Source: a virus | Strand: one strand, 5' to 3' | IMG/VR virus record: IMGVR_UViG_3300044615_000517 | Location: 1-25,204 of that record | DNA length: 25,204 nucleotides | Shown here: positions 14,685 to 21,496 of the stretch, piece by piece | How the letters are laid out: each line of letters begins with the position of its first letter | How positions within the stretch are numbered: position 1 is the first letter of the stretch | Notes under the pieces: generated by a model | What the model was told of the DNA's origin: nothing | The model's database searches: none | The model's input: the letters and a program-made list of their open reading frames with translations, nothing else | Made by a program: the position numbers and the translations under genes

Positions 14685-15355
14685 TATTCTACCGCCCACA
14701 TGTCAAAATTAAATGAAAAATCACCGTCAAGCGAGAAGTCATTGTCAACATCAGCACCCAGCGTCAGGGCGTTGAATGCCTCTGTAATTTTTTTGTGCGA
14801 CACGGACAAGCCCGCCGGAACACGCTGATAAAGGTCATTGACAACAGCATTAAAAAAATCATAAATCAGCGGATCGTCATCCAAATCGAATTGTTCCAAG
14901 CGCGGATTACGATTAAAGTTCATGCTAGTACGAATTGTAATCCGCCAGTCACCCGCAGCAATTAAAGCGAACTTGGCGTGTGTCTTGGTTTGGCGAATTG
15001 AATCAGCGCCCAACGCCCGCAATTCGTCAACGTATTGCGGGTGACGAGTGACAAAGGATCGGTCAACCAGCAGCCGAAATTTTGATAACCGGTGGTGGCG
15101 GATAAGCTCCGCCACGCTATCTATTTCACGTTTCCCCGGCGTCCATGTGCTAACCGTTAAATCGGCCACACCCACCTGGGGGAGTACGGCATCGATAATA
15201 TCTAGCAACGAGAACTGACCGCGATTGATACCGACAACACGACACCCCGGCGTCAGTACGCCCACGGCATCATAGGCGCTACCGGACGGGGCCGCGCTGA
15301 GTTTTGCCGCCCTTTGCCCTGGTCGCACCGACGATTTTGCTGTTCTAACGCCCAT
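14684..15355 (-). CDS. Phospholipase D-like (degenerate HKD) protein
   Basis: A 223-residue protein. Residues 124-146 read KTHAKFALIAAGDWRITIRTSMNF: His126 and Lys128 with a downstream Ser/Asn pair match an HxK...(S/T)xN phosphodiesterase motif, but the acidic residue usually four positions after the lysine is an alanine (133), so activity is uncertain. Earlier segments (CRVVGINRGQFSLLDIIDAV, and KFRLLVDRSFVTRHPQYVDE) fit the alpha/beta PLD fold. Only one motif is present, so an active enzyme would need to dimerise, as PLD-type nucleases do. It lies between the tail-fibre block and the ParB-like gene and is likely co-transcribed with both; DNA processing is plausible. Confidence 0.72.
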   Translation of the reverse strand: MGVRTAKSSVRPGQRAAKLSAAPSGSAYDAVGVLTPGCRVVGINRGQFSLLDIIDAVLPQVGVADLTVSTWTPGKREIDSVAELIRHHRLSKFRLLVDRSFVTRHPQYVDELRALGADSIRQTKTHAKFALIAAGDWRITIRTSMNFNRNPRLEQFDLDDDPLIYDFFNAVVNDLYQRVPAGLSVSHKKITEAFNALTLGADVDNDFSLDGDFSFNFDMWAVE

Positions 15356-15357
15356 GC

Positions 15358-15435
15358 CTACCTTCTCACTTCATACGCAATCAACACCGCCAGCAGCGTC
15401 AACAGTAGCAACGCTGCGACGGTTTCCAGGTTCAT
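15358..15435 (-). CDS. 25-residue single-helix membrane peptide
   Basis: The ATG overlaps the TGA of the DUF4406 gene (ATGA) and the TAG stop lies 2 bases before the next start, so it fills its slot exactly. The peptide MNLETVAALLLLTLLAVLIA then YEVRR is one hydrophobic helix with a basic end, expected to sit in the cytoplasmic membrane with its C-terminus inside. Its fit between neighbours and hydrophobicity argue for a real gene; function unknown. Confidence 0.6.
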   Translation of the reverse strand: MNLETVAALLLLTLLAVLIAYEVRR

Positions 15436-15833
15436 CGTTTCGCGCCCATAGCGGCGGCCATCTCGTCCAACGTCGCCTGGTTGGCGGCTTGGTGTTCGGC
15501 CCAGGTGTAATCCTGCCGAATCTGCGCACCAATGCTCTCTACGCTATACACCACCGGAATACCGCGCCGCCTTGCCTCTGCCACCTCCGCATCAGCACCT
15601 TTCGACTCACCGGGAAGCCGTACAACCAAATCTGCCACACTCACCATTGTCATGCACCATTGCATCCAACGTTCGTAGCTGGCGGGGTGGCGCTCGTCAA
15701 TGTAGTGACTCAGCAACGGCGCAATCGGCTGGTGGCCGGCGTCACGCAACGCAGCGAAGGCGTCAATCTGCACATTGACGGCAGCTTGCTTGTCGGCGTA
15801 GCCGCTGTAGGGCGATGCGATGTAGATGATCAT
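15432..15833 (-). CDS. DUF4406 / nucleoside 2-deoxyribosyltransferase-like protein
   Basis: A 133-residue protein. The opening MIIYIASPYSG (1-11), GHQPIAPLLSHYIDE (33-47), VADLVVRLPGESKGADAEVA (66-85) and ARRRGIPVVY (87-96) are the expected landmarks of the DUF4406 family, which shares the fold of nucleoside 2-deoxyribosyltransferases; ESKGADAEVAEA holds the usual glutamate (83). Members may act on nucleotides or NAD-type molecules, but the reaction is not established. It sits, oddly, among tail genes, 3 bases after a small structural gene. Its first 18 codons are duplicated at 17640-17693. Confidence 0.85.
   Translation of the reverse strand: MIIYIASPYSGYADKQAAVNVQIDAFAALRDAGHQPIAPLLSHYIDERHPASYERWMQWCMTMVSVADLVVRLPGESKGADAEVAEARRRGIPVVYSVESIGAQIRQDYTWAEHQAANQATLDEMAAAMGAKR
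15780..15833 (-). repeat. 5' end of DUF4406 gene, duplicated at 17640-17693
   Basis: Counting codon for codon, 45 of 54 bases match the segment 17640-17693 on the same strand, and similarity stops sharply after codon 18. This copy belongs to the intact gene; the other is joined to a different ending. It points to past recombination or partial gene duplication within the tail block. Confidence 0.8.
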
Positions 15834-15836
15834 GGC

Positions 15837-16163
15837 CTATACCCCGTCCACATAGTAATCTATATCGTAATTCATTGCCAGCGACGCGGACAGGTTGACG
15901 AACACGGCCTCGTTTGCGCCGCAGTAGACGCGCTTATCTGTCTCATTTTCGCCGCTCAAGTCCTCGACAATGCCCTGCGCTTTTGTCGCCATAAAGAAGC
16001 GCTTGAGCGATGTGCTACCGGATTTGAGCAACACCACCTGATCGCCGTCCACTTCCGCCTGGATACGCCAACCGTAAATCACAATGCGCAAACCCGCGCC
16101 AGGGGCGGCAATGACGGCGGTGCCGTCGCCACTTGTGTTGCGTGTACCAAATGCTCGTGCCAT
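15837..16163 (-). CDS. Small beta-rich structural protein
   Basis: A 108-residue protein starting MARAFGTRNTSGDGTAVIAA, with an AGGAG ribosome site at good spacing. Alternating strands (GLRIVIYGWRIQAEV, DQVVLLKSG, RVYCGANEAVFVNLSAS, YDIDYYVDGV) and no enzyme-like motifs suggest an all-beta virion protein. Similar small proteins accompany tail-fibre genes and may form a baseplate, fibre or decoration part. It lies one base after the stop of the lectin-like tail protein. Not assigned to a named family. Confidence 0.62.
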   Translation of the reverse strand: MARAFGTRNTSGDGTAVIAAPGAGLRIVIYGWRIQAEVDGDQVVLLKSGSTSLKRFFMATKAQGIVEDLSGENETDKRVYCGANEAVFVNLSASLAMNYDIDYYVDGV

Positions 16164-16164
16164 G

Positions 16165-17145
16165 TTATGCTCCTGGCAAATTGAACGGAATCACGACGCC
16201 ACCGAGACTAAATTCGCTGAACGTGCCACCGCTGTATGTCGAGAACAATCCGTACCGCGTGTTGTTGATGATGCCCGCATCGCTCACAGTCTGGTTGGTT
16301 CCGCGTTGCGTGCCGTTATACCAAAGCTGAAATGTGTTGCCTGACGGTCGGCGGATCTCGATTTGGGCATTGGCGGTAAAGGCCACGGTCGTAGTAATGA
16401 GATTTGTATATGTGCCTGCGACGCATTTATCCAATAGAACGCTAGTTCCATTGTGATAGGCGTTCAAGAAGTTTTTCGGGTTGCTGGCGCTGTCCAGTAG
16501 CGCCACGACGCCAGATTGCGTGCCGGTGGTCAGCGTGGCGATTTTGGCCGCGGCGGTCTGGTTGGACGATGCGCCGGTGATGGTGGCGAAGAGGGTGGGC
16601 AGAGAGATCGCCTTTAGGCTGGCATCATCCAGATAAATTGTCCGACCATTCGAAATGCCAGAAGTGCGGCCTAGCAGATAGTAATTGGCCCCAGTGGCTC
16701 GATGTGTCGATGCCCGCTCTGCCCATGTAGTCCCGCTGGACAGAAAAATTTCGGAGACTCCGGCCAACCCTACCACGAACTGAGTGGGTAGGTCAGATTG
16801 GACAAATACAGAGGACCGATACCAGCCGCCAGCAACTGTTCCGCCGAGCCTGGCGATCTGCGCCAGATCGCCCCCGACTGAAATATTGAGGCGACACGCA
16901 TACGTGCCTCCATGAATCGTGGTGGATTCGCGGTTGACCGTGCTTGTCCCCGCGATGAATTCGTCCCAACTAGTTAAATTGGTGGCACTTGTCCAATTCT
17001 CCAACCCACCATCGATCAGCAACTCACTGCCCAGCGTCGGCACATTGTACGCATTGCCCCCGCTCACGGCCCACGTCGCCCCCGCCCAGGCCGGCAACGC
17101 CACGCCACCCTGCGCAAACATCGGTAAAAATCCATTGCCTAGCAT
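16165..17145 (-). CDS. Tail fibre / receptor-binding protein with lectin-like domains
   Basis: A 326-residue protein. After a Gly/Ala-rich leader (MLGNGFLPMFAQGGVALPAW), residues about 38-175 look like a carbohydrate-binding jelly roll (LGSELLIDGGLENWTSA, then GGTYACRLNIS, with TIYLDDASLK closing it), and about 180-326 like a LamG/concanavalin-type domain (KNFLNAYHNGTSVLLDKC, IEIRRPSGNTFQLWYNGTQR, NNTRYGLFSTYSGG). Both kinds bind sugars. The start overlaps the previous stop (TGATG). It is expected to be an adsorption protein on the tail, binding host glycans; trimerisation elements are not obvious. Confidence 0.7.
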   Translation of the reverse strand: MLGNGFLPMFAQGGVALPAWAGATWAVSGGNAYNVPTLGSELLIDGGLENWTSATNLTSWDEFIAGTSTVNRESTTIHGGTYACRLNISVGGDLAQIARLGGTVAGGWYRSSVFVQSDLPTQFVVGLAGVSEIFLSSGTTWAERASTHRATGANYYLLGRTSGISNGRTIYLDDASLKAISLPTLFATITGASSNQTAAAKIATLTTGTQSGVVALLDSASNPKNFLNAYHNGTSVLLDKCVAGTYTNLITTTVAFTANAQIEIRRPSGNTFQLWYNGTQRGTNQTVSDAGIINNTRYGLFSTYSGGTFSEFSLGGVVIPFNLPGA

Positions 17146-17594
17146 CAGTTGAGCGCCTCCTGCACATCCGCAGCGCTCACGACTCCCAGCCCCAGCGTCA
17201 TGGCGATGCTGTCGCCGGGGATCGTCGCCGTCCAGGCCGGATCGGGTTCGGTTGCCTGCATGAGCGCCGTCAGCGCAGCAAGGCTCTGCTGACTCAGATC
17301 AGGCGCCGCAATCGCCATATACATTTGTAGCGCAACGCGGTCGCCAGCCTCAGCGGACTTCTGTACATCATCCCGATAGCCAGGGATCATGTACAATGCT
17401 CGCGCCTCCGCCGGCGTGATTGCGCCGAATAGGTCGCGGATGCCCAGGCGCTTGGCAACCTGCTGCTGTTGCGCCGGATTCGCCACCGGTGGCCGCTCAT
17501 TGAAAAGCGCCGCAACAGCAGGGTAATTGTCGCCCAGCGCCTGCATGGCGGTGTTGCCGTTGATTTCCGCTTTGATAATGTCTTTCCGTGCCAT
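17145..17594 (-). CDS. Hypothetical tail-module protein
   Basis: A 149-residue, mostly helical protein (MARKDIIKAEINGNTAMQALG; ANPAQQQQVAKRLGIRDLFG; ITPAEARALYMIPGYRDDVQ; DRVALQMYMAIAAPDLS; SAADVQEALN). No membrane segment or known motif is visible. A proline-rich break (NERPPVANPAQ) separates two helical parts. It overlaps the next gene by one base and follows the DUF4406 fragment by 3, so it is translated within the tail-fibre block and may be a chaperone or assembly factor for the fibres (inference). Confidence 0.72.
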   Translation of the reverse strand: MARKDIIKAEINGNTAMQALGDNYPAVAALFNERPPVANPAQQQQVAKRLGIRDLFGAITPAEARALYMIPGYRDDVQKSAEAGDRVALQMYMAIAAPDLSQQSLAALTALMQATEPDPAWTATIPGDSIAMTLGLGVVSAADVQEALN

Positions 17595-17597
17595 GAG

Positions 17598-17693
17598 TTA
17601 GCCTCCAACTATCAACAATTTCGGCAACCGCGACAAATCGGCGGCTTGCTTGTCGGCGCGCTTGCTGTAGGGCGATGCGGTGTAGATAATCAA
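17598..17693 (-). pseudogene. Truncated DUF4406 fragment fused to an unrelated C-terminal tail
   Basis: From a TTG at 17693 the frame reads IIYTASPYSKRADKQAA, clearly the beginning of the DUF4406 protein, then switches to DLSRLPKLLIVGG and stops at TAA, 31 codons in all. The ending resembles the C-terminus of short phage tail proteins. The copy has lost about 115 residues of the family and its ATG. It may be a dead remnant, or a short peptide still translated from the TTG behind a GGGGAG about 10 bases upstream. Confidence 0.75.
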
Positions 17694-17697
17694 GTCC

Positions 17698-17997
17698 TCA
17701 CTGCTCCCCGACAATAACGTAGATTGTGCGGTCATCGGTGCGCCCCGCCGATGTGGTGACACGGCAAGTCACGCTGTACCGTGCGCCAACTGAACCGCCA
17801 GACAGCCACACCACAACCGCCGTTGCCGTGTCCACCAGGGCGCTACTCTGCACCGTGATGCCATCGGCGGCAACAATGGTGTGGCCGGTGATGATTTCGC
17901 TGGCCGCCAGATAGTCACTCGTGCCATTGCCGTTAGTGGCGGCTTTCCAGTCGAAACGATAGTCGAGGATGGCGTTTGGATCTTTCGTAAAATTCAT
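17698..17997 (-). CDS. Phage fibre-tail adaptor-like protein
   Basis: A 99-residue protein starting MNFTKDPNAILDYRFDWKAA. The DPNAILDYRFDW opening, the strand GITVQSSALVDTATAVVVWL (46-65), GSVGARYSVTCRVTTSAGRT and the final DDRTIYVIV are the pattern of the small beta-sandwich fibre-tail adaptor family of tailed phages, in which a DPxAxLDYxxDW start is usual. It would connect the fibre encoded upstream to the tail. The start overlaps the previous stop as ATGA. Confidence 0.78.
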   Translation of the reverse strand: MNFTKDPNAILDYRFDWKAATNGNGTSDYLAASEIITGHTIVAADGITVQSSALVDTATAVVVWLSGGSVGARYSVTCRVTTSAGRTDDRTIYVIVGEQ

Positions 17998-18224
17998 TGC
18001 AGCCTCACTGGATAGACTCGCGACTGTCGGGTAATTGCCAGCACCCGCAACTGGCGGAAAATGGCATAGATACGCGCCGCCGGTGTCACGATGCTAACCG
18101 GCGTATAGGGCAGATACAGCCCCAAGAAAATAGCACGGTCATCCTTGCCAATCGTACCATCGGCGGGCGGCAGCATGACCACGGAGCGCCCTAGGGCGGC
18201 ACGGCGTTTTAGTACAGTGTCCAT
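17994..18224 (-). CDS. Small hypothetical phage protein
   Basis: A 76-residue protein, MDTVLKRRAALGRSVVMLPP onward. The ATG at 18224 shares a base with the TAA of the fibre gene (TAATG) and has GGGGAG 8 bases upstream; a GTG three codons earlier is less likely. The first half contains ADGTIGKDDRAIFLGLYLP, the second is basic (IYAIFRQLRVLAITRQSRVY). Small proteins of this kind sit just before the fibre-tail adaptor in many phages; function unknown. Confidence 0.7.
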   Translation of the reverse strand: MDTVLKRRAALGRSVVMLPPADGTIGKDDRAIFLGLYLPYTPVSIVTPAARIYAIFRQLRVLAITRQSRVYPVRLQ

Positions 18225-19963
18225 TATGACCACTCCCCGCGGGTCATTGTCGTGCCATCATCGCTCACGGTGCTTGTCCCAATGCTGGCGCTATCCGCAT
18301 CGTTGCGCAGCGTCTGCGTGGTGGCGTTCTGCGTGATCTTGTTGCGCGCCAGGGCGAACAGCCATTGAATCTTCGCCACCAGGGTTGACGTAGCCGCAGG
18401 GACGGCGGACGGTTCCGCGAACGTATCCACGTTCAGCACGTCCAGCACTTCGGCGTTGACACGTCCACGCGCCGTGGCACCAAGATCGTTGACCGTGCCG
18501 ACTGTGACAGCGCTTTGGTCAGCGGCAAGGCTGTAGCCGGTTTTGCTGCCACTGGCGACCACAACGCCATCAGTACCGGTGTCGGCCAGAATAGCGGCCA
18601 CGTTGTTGGTAATCGTCGTCAACGCGCCACCGTTGGGCAGCGCGTCGGTTACGGTTTTGATGGCTGCTACCTCAGTATCCACCGCCGCCAGAATCGCGGC
18701 AACCTCGGTGTCGAGATAACCGGTAATCGTCGTCAATGTCGCTTCGTTGGCGGGTAATGCGGGTAGGTTGTCAGTTTTCGCCTTGATAGCCGCCACTTCG
18801 GTGTCAACATACGCTGTCAATGTCGCCAGGTTGGTAGCACTGGCAACTGCTGTCAAGCCCGCTCCGGCAGCGCCAATCTGCGTTTGTAGGTCGTTGGTGT
18901 CGGTCTGAATACTGGCGGTTTCGGCTTTTATGGCGGCAATGTCAGCGCTTACGCTTGCACCGGCGGGCGTGCCGAGTTTCGCTAGTTGCGTGCTGTTGCT
19001 ATCCATCTCCGTTCGCACATTAGCGGCCGTGTGACTGCTTCGGCTGCTAATCGTGGCATTGATGTTGTCGGCCAATAGCTTGCCGATGCTGCCAACAGTG
19101 GTCAGCGCACTTGTCAACGCATCCCAGATGGCTTGTACACCTGCGCTGCTTAGGCTGTAGCCGGTTTTGTCATTGTTGGTCGTTACCGTTACCCCAGACG
19201 CTACGCTACCCACGGCGCCGGTCACGCTGGCAATGGTCACGTCGCTGGCAACCTTGTCGTCCGTGATGGCATTGGCGGCAATAGCCGTACCCGTGATAAC
19301 ACCCGCCGCCAAGCCATTGACGGTTGTGACATTCGTCACGGTCGGGATCACGTTGTTTGTGCCAGCGTAACCTGTGCCGTCAAAAAACGATTCAGCGTTG
19401 TCGGCTGCGGTGGCGTCCGACGAAATGGCGCCCACGTTGGCGTCAACGCGCCCGCCAACCAGCGCCGCCGGAATACGGGATTGAATGTCTTGCGTGTCTG
19501 CCTCCACATCGGTGGCAGTTTTAACGGTCGTGCCAGATAGATTGACGGTCGTTGTTGGGCTGCCGATGTTCGCCCAATCGATGCCAACCTCGCCGCCTGT
19601 CGTTACGTCGATACCACGGCCCGATGTGGTTGGATAGGCGAGATCATCAATCTGGCGCGCCGCTGTTTGAATGTTGACAATCAGATCTCGCCACTCGGCC
19701 CCGGCCGCATCGCTGGCGATGACCGTCACATTGTCGGCGCTCATCTCGGTGGCCGACAGCGTGATTTTGACCATCTTGCCAGATGCCGGGGTGACGGTTG
19801 GCAACGTGGTTAAGTTGGCAAGAGTTCCGCCATCCTTGCTAATCTTGAAATCGCCCGCGGCTACCGTTGGATTGCTCTGGAACGCGCCAGCCGTGGCAAC
19901 CGAATCAAGGCCCACATAAAAAATGTATTCGGCGCCATACTTCGCCGGCACGTATGACGCCAT
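18224..19963 (-). CDS. Long tail fibre protein with coiled-coil repeats
   Basis: A 579-residue protein low in Cys and Trp, rich in Ala, Thr, Val and Asp. Residues 1-105 form a beta domain (YVPAKYGAEYIFYVGLDS; DFKISKDGGTLANL; KITLSATEMSADNVTVIASD) of the kind found at the tail-attaching end of fibres. The remainder is long repetitive rod: threonine/valine-rich turns, then tandem segments with DTEVAAI seen three times (coding 18660-18810), each followed by an LP turn or a new helix, typical of a trimeric coiled-coil. The last 60 residues (VNAEVLDVLNVDTFAEP; KIQWLFALARNKITQNATTQ) resemble the C-terminal cap of such fibres. It overlaps the 87-aa gene by one base. Confidence 0.78.
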   Translation of the reverse strand: MASYVPAKYGAEYIFYVGLDSVATAGAFQSNPTVAAGDFKISKDGGTLANLTTLPTVTPASGKMVKITLSATEMSADNVTVIASDAAGAEWRDLIVNIQTAARQIDDLAYPTTSGRGIDVTTGGEVGIDWANIGSPTTTVNLSGTTVKTATDVEADTQDIQSRIPAALVGGRVDANVGAISSDATAADNAESFFDGTGYAGTNNVIPTVTNVTTVNGLAAGVITGTAIAANAITDDKVASDVTIASVTGAVGSVASGVTVTTNNDKTGYSLSSAGVQAIWDALTSALTTVGSIGKLLADNINATISSRSSHTAANVRTEMDSNSTQLAKLGTPAGASVSADIAAIKAETASIQTDTNDLQTQIGAAGAGLTAVASATNLATLTAYVDTEVAAIKAKTDNLPALPANEATLTTITGYLDTEVAAILAAVDTEVAAIKTVTDALPNGGALTTITNNVAAILADTGTDGVVVASGSKTGYSLAADQSAVTVGTVNDLGATARGRVNAEVLDVLNVDTFAEPSAVPAATSTLVAKIQWLFALARNKITQNATTQTLRNDADSASIGTSTVSDDGTTMTRGEWS

Positions 19964-20226
19964 TAGCTACCCCCAACAACCAATTTGAGTTGTTCCTGCA
20001 GCGCGGCCTTAGCGTTGTTGACCGCCGTGATCGCCGCTTGCTTGGCCGCTACCGCCGCGTCTAGTTCATCTTGCAGCGTTTCAATCTGCGCATTCGCCGC
20101 GCTGATCTTGGTGGTGATACCGCCGATGGTCACGATGGCCGCCAGGTCTGCCGGTCGCAGCCCGTTGGCGATAGCCGCGCCCACCATTGCGCCAATGTAT
20201 TCAGCGATCTGTTCCTGTGTTGCCAT
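19963..20226 (-). CDS. Small coiled-coil protein
   Basis: An 87-residue protein. The first half (MATQEQIAEYIGAMVGAAIA, then RPADLAAIVTIGGITTKI) is helical and small-residue rich; the second half, ISAANAQIETLQDELDAAVA and beyond, is a strongly predicted coiled coil. A GGAGG ribosome site lies about 9 bases before the ATG in the 45-base gap, suggesting good expression. It immediately precedes the long fibre, so a fibre-base or fibre-assembly role is plausible; no family recognised. Confidence 0.75.
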   Translation of the reverse strand: MATQEQIAEYIGAMVGAAIANGLRPADLAAIVTIGGITTKISAANAQIETLQDELDAAVAAKQAAITAVNNAKAALQEQLKLVVGGS

Positions 20227-20271
20227 GATGTGTATCCTCCGAAATATATCTACATGCAGCCGGTTGCCGCG

Positions 20272-21210
20272 CTATGTCACTGTCGTCCATGATAGCCCGT
20301 ACCGCGTCGCCATGTCCGCGCCGATGGTGTTGTGGTTGGTGGTGCTGATGGCGACGTTGAGAATTATTAAATCTGTCATGTTGCCCGCAAACGCGTCTAC
20401 ACTATAGTTTGCAAAGCGCCCAATCGCTAGCGCCTCTGTGCCGCTGATGGCGGGGGTGGTAGTCGCATGTCCCGTTGATGCCGCAGAAGTGCCGTTTCGA
20501 TAAATTTCCGATGTTGTGTTAATCGCGCCAGCAAGTTTTTTGTAGCTATGCACGTACCACGTAGTATTTGATGGTGCTGTCATCATGAAATTTTGGTTGC
20601 CAGCGTATGCGAAAGCTCGCAAACCGGACGTTCCATCGACATAACCAGCAGATTGCAAACCGACGCCGGTGTTCCCCCATCCGAACAGGTTCCCCAATGC
20701 ATTATTTGATTTTTGCGCAACACAGATGGTCGTAAATGCCGGATTACCAGACAGACTGGCATTCGTGCCAAAACTCGTTGCCGTGGTCAGCACATCGTTG
20801 CTGCCATCAAAGGTTAAAGCCGGCTTACTATTTACGGCTGACAGCGCAATCGACGGCTGACTCTGCGCCGTCGTCTGCGTCGCATCTCGCCCATTGCCGC
20901 TCTGGTCATACCACGTTTTGACGAATCCACTACCGCCACCAACGAACGCACTAAACGCAGCGCTGTCAAACTCGCCACCGCCATCAAAACCAATATCTTG
21001 CTCAGTCGAATCAGACGAACGCCGCACGCGCACGGCGCTCCCGGCGTAGGCGCTCCGCAACTTGCGCAGACTGTACGCCGCGGCCACGTTGCTGATACCG
21101 TCAAGGACGCCGGATGCCGCCGCAGCAGCAGCCACCCGTGGCGACCACACCTGTACGCCAGGCGACGGAATCACCACCCGTTGCCCCGGTCGAAAGATTG
21201 TCACGCCCAT
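20272..21210 (-). CDS. Tail protein with arabinofuranosidase B-like and LamG-like region
   Basis: A 312-residue protein. Residues 44-67 (AAYSLRKLRSAYAGSAVRVR and RSSD) and 97-112 (VKTWYDQSGNGRDATQ) are the hallmark sequences of the catalytic fold of GH54-type alpha-L-arabinofuranosidase B, a concanavalin-like beta sandwich, and appear often in phage tail proteins. Later strands (KPALTFDGSNDVLTTATSF, TTICVAQKSNN, EALAIGRFANYSVDAFAG, DLIILNVAIS) complete a lectin-like fold. Whether the active-site acids are present cannot be decided by eye, so binding rather than hydrolysis is equally possible. N-terminal residues 1-40 are a short linker with alanine run. Confidence 0.78.
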   Translation of the reverse strand: MGVTIFRPGQRVVIPSPGVQVWSPRVAAAAAASGVLDGISNVAAAYSLRKLRSAYAGSAVRVRRSSDSTEQDIGFDGGGEFDSAAFSAFVGGGSGFVKTWYDQSGNGRDATQTTAQSQPSIALSAVNSKPALTFDGSNDVLTTATSFGTNASLSGNPAFTTICVAQKSNNALGNLFGWGNTGVGLQSAGYVDGTSGLRAFAYAGNQNFMMTAPSNTTWYVHSYKKLAGAINTTSEIYRNGTSAASTGHATTTPAISGTEALAIGRFANYSVDAFAGNMTDLIILNVAISTTNHNTIGADMATRYGLSWTTVT

Positions 21211-21275
21211 AGCGCGTACACCCCATAGCTAACGGCGCCAACCAGCGCCAAACAGTACACGCCCAGCCAGGTCAT
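21201..21275 (-). CDS. 24-residue single-helix membrane peptide
   Basis: The ATG shares the ATGA overlap with the stop of the 45-residue peptide gene. The product MTWLGVYCLALVGAVSYGVY then ALWA is one hydrophobic helix with no charge. Alternative in-frame start 21296 would give 31 residues. The gene overlaps the start of the following tail protein by 10 bases. Given its size it could be spurious, but the coupled start and hydrophobicity support it. Confidence 0.45.
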   Translation of the reverse strand: MTWLGVYCLALVGAVSYGVYALWA

Positions 21276-21409
21276 TGCAGCAATCCTGGCAACCATGCCA
21301 GATCCACGCCTTGCCACAATGCCAGGCCGATCAACGACGCCACGCCGACGATCATTGCAATGCGGGTTGGCGTGTCTGCCGTCCGCCACGCGTCTCGAAG
21401 TAGTTGCAT
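21272..21409 (-). CDS. 45-residue single-helix membrane peptide
   Basis: A strong GGAGG ribosome site 5 bases before the ATG, and a promoter 37 bases upstream, support this gene, which is short but well placed as the first of its transcript. The product, MQLLRDAWRTADTPTRIAMI continuing to WLPGLLQ, has a basic N-terminus and one membrane helix at about residues 17-33. A role in lysis timing or membrane signalling is possible because of the neighbouring lysis-type genes, but this is inference. Confidence 0.72.
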   Translation of the reverse strand: MQLLRDAWRTADTPTRIAMIVGVASLIGLALWQGVDLAWLPGLLQ

Positions 21410-21445
21410 TTTTGCCTCCAACTGAGAATCATTCTAACTAACGAT

Positions 21446-21474
21446 AGTATAGCACAGGTTTTCGGAAAGTTCAA
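21446..21474 (-). promoter_or_regulatory. Promoter for the small-membrane-peptide/tail-fibre unit
   Basis: On the minus strand TTGAAC (21469-21474) and TATACT (21446-21451) are 17 bases apart, with TGTGC just before the -10 giving an extended TGn element. It lies in the 83-base gap after the phosphoesterase gene and drives the block starting at 21409. Confidence 0.78.
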
Positions 21475-21477
21475 TGG

Positions 21478-21496
21478 GTAACTACAATGTAATTAC
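21478..21496. promoter_or_regulatory. Imperfect inverted repeat upstream of the promoter
   Basis: GTAACTACA (21478-21486) and TGTAATTAC (21488-21496) are complementary at 8 of 9 positions around one base. The site abuts the -35 box and overlaps the end of the phosphoesterase gene. It could be an operator or activator site, or chance. Confidence 0.35.

Noticed and set aside
15354-16184. 276-codon plus-strand open frame opposite DUF4406 and a structural gene
   Set aside because: It runs antisense to three coupled minus-strand genes and shows no domain pattern.
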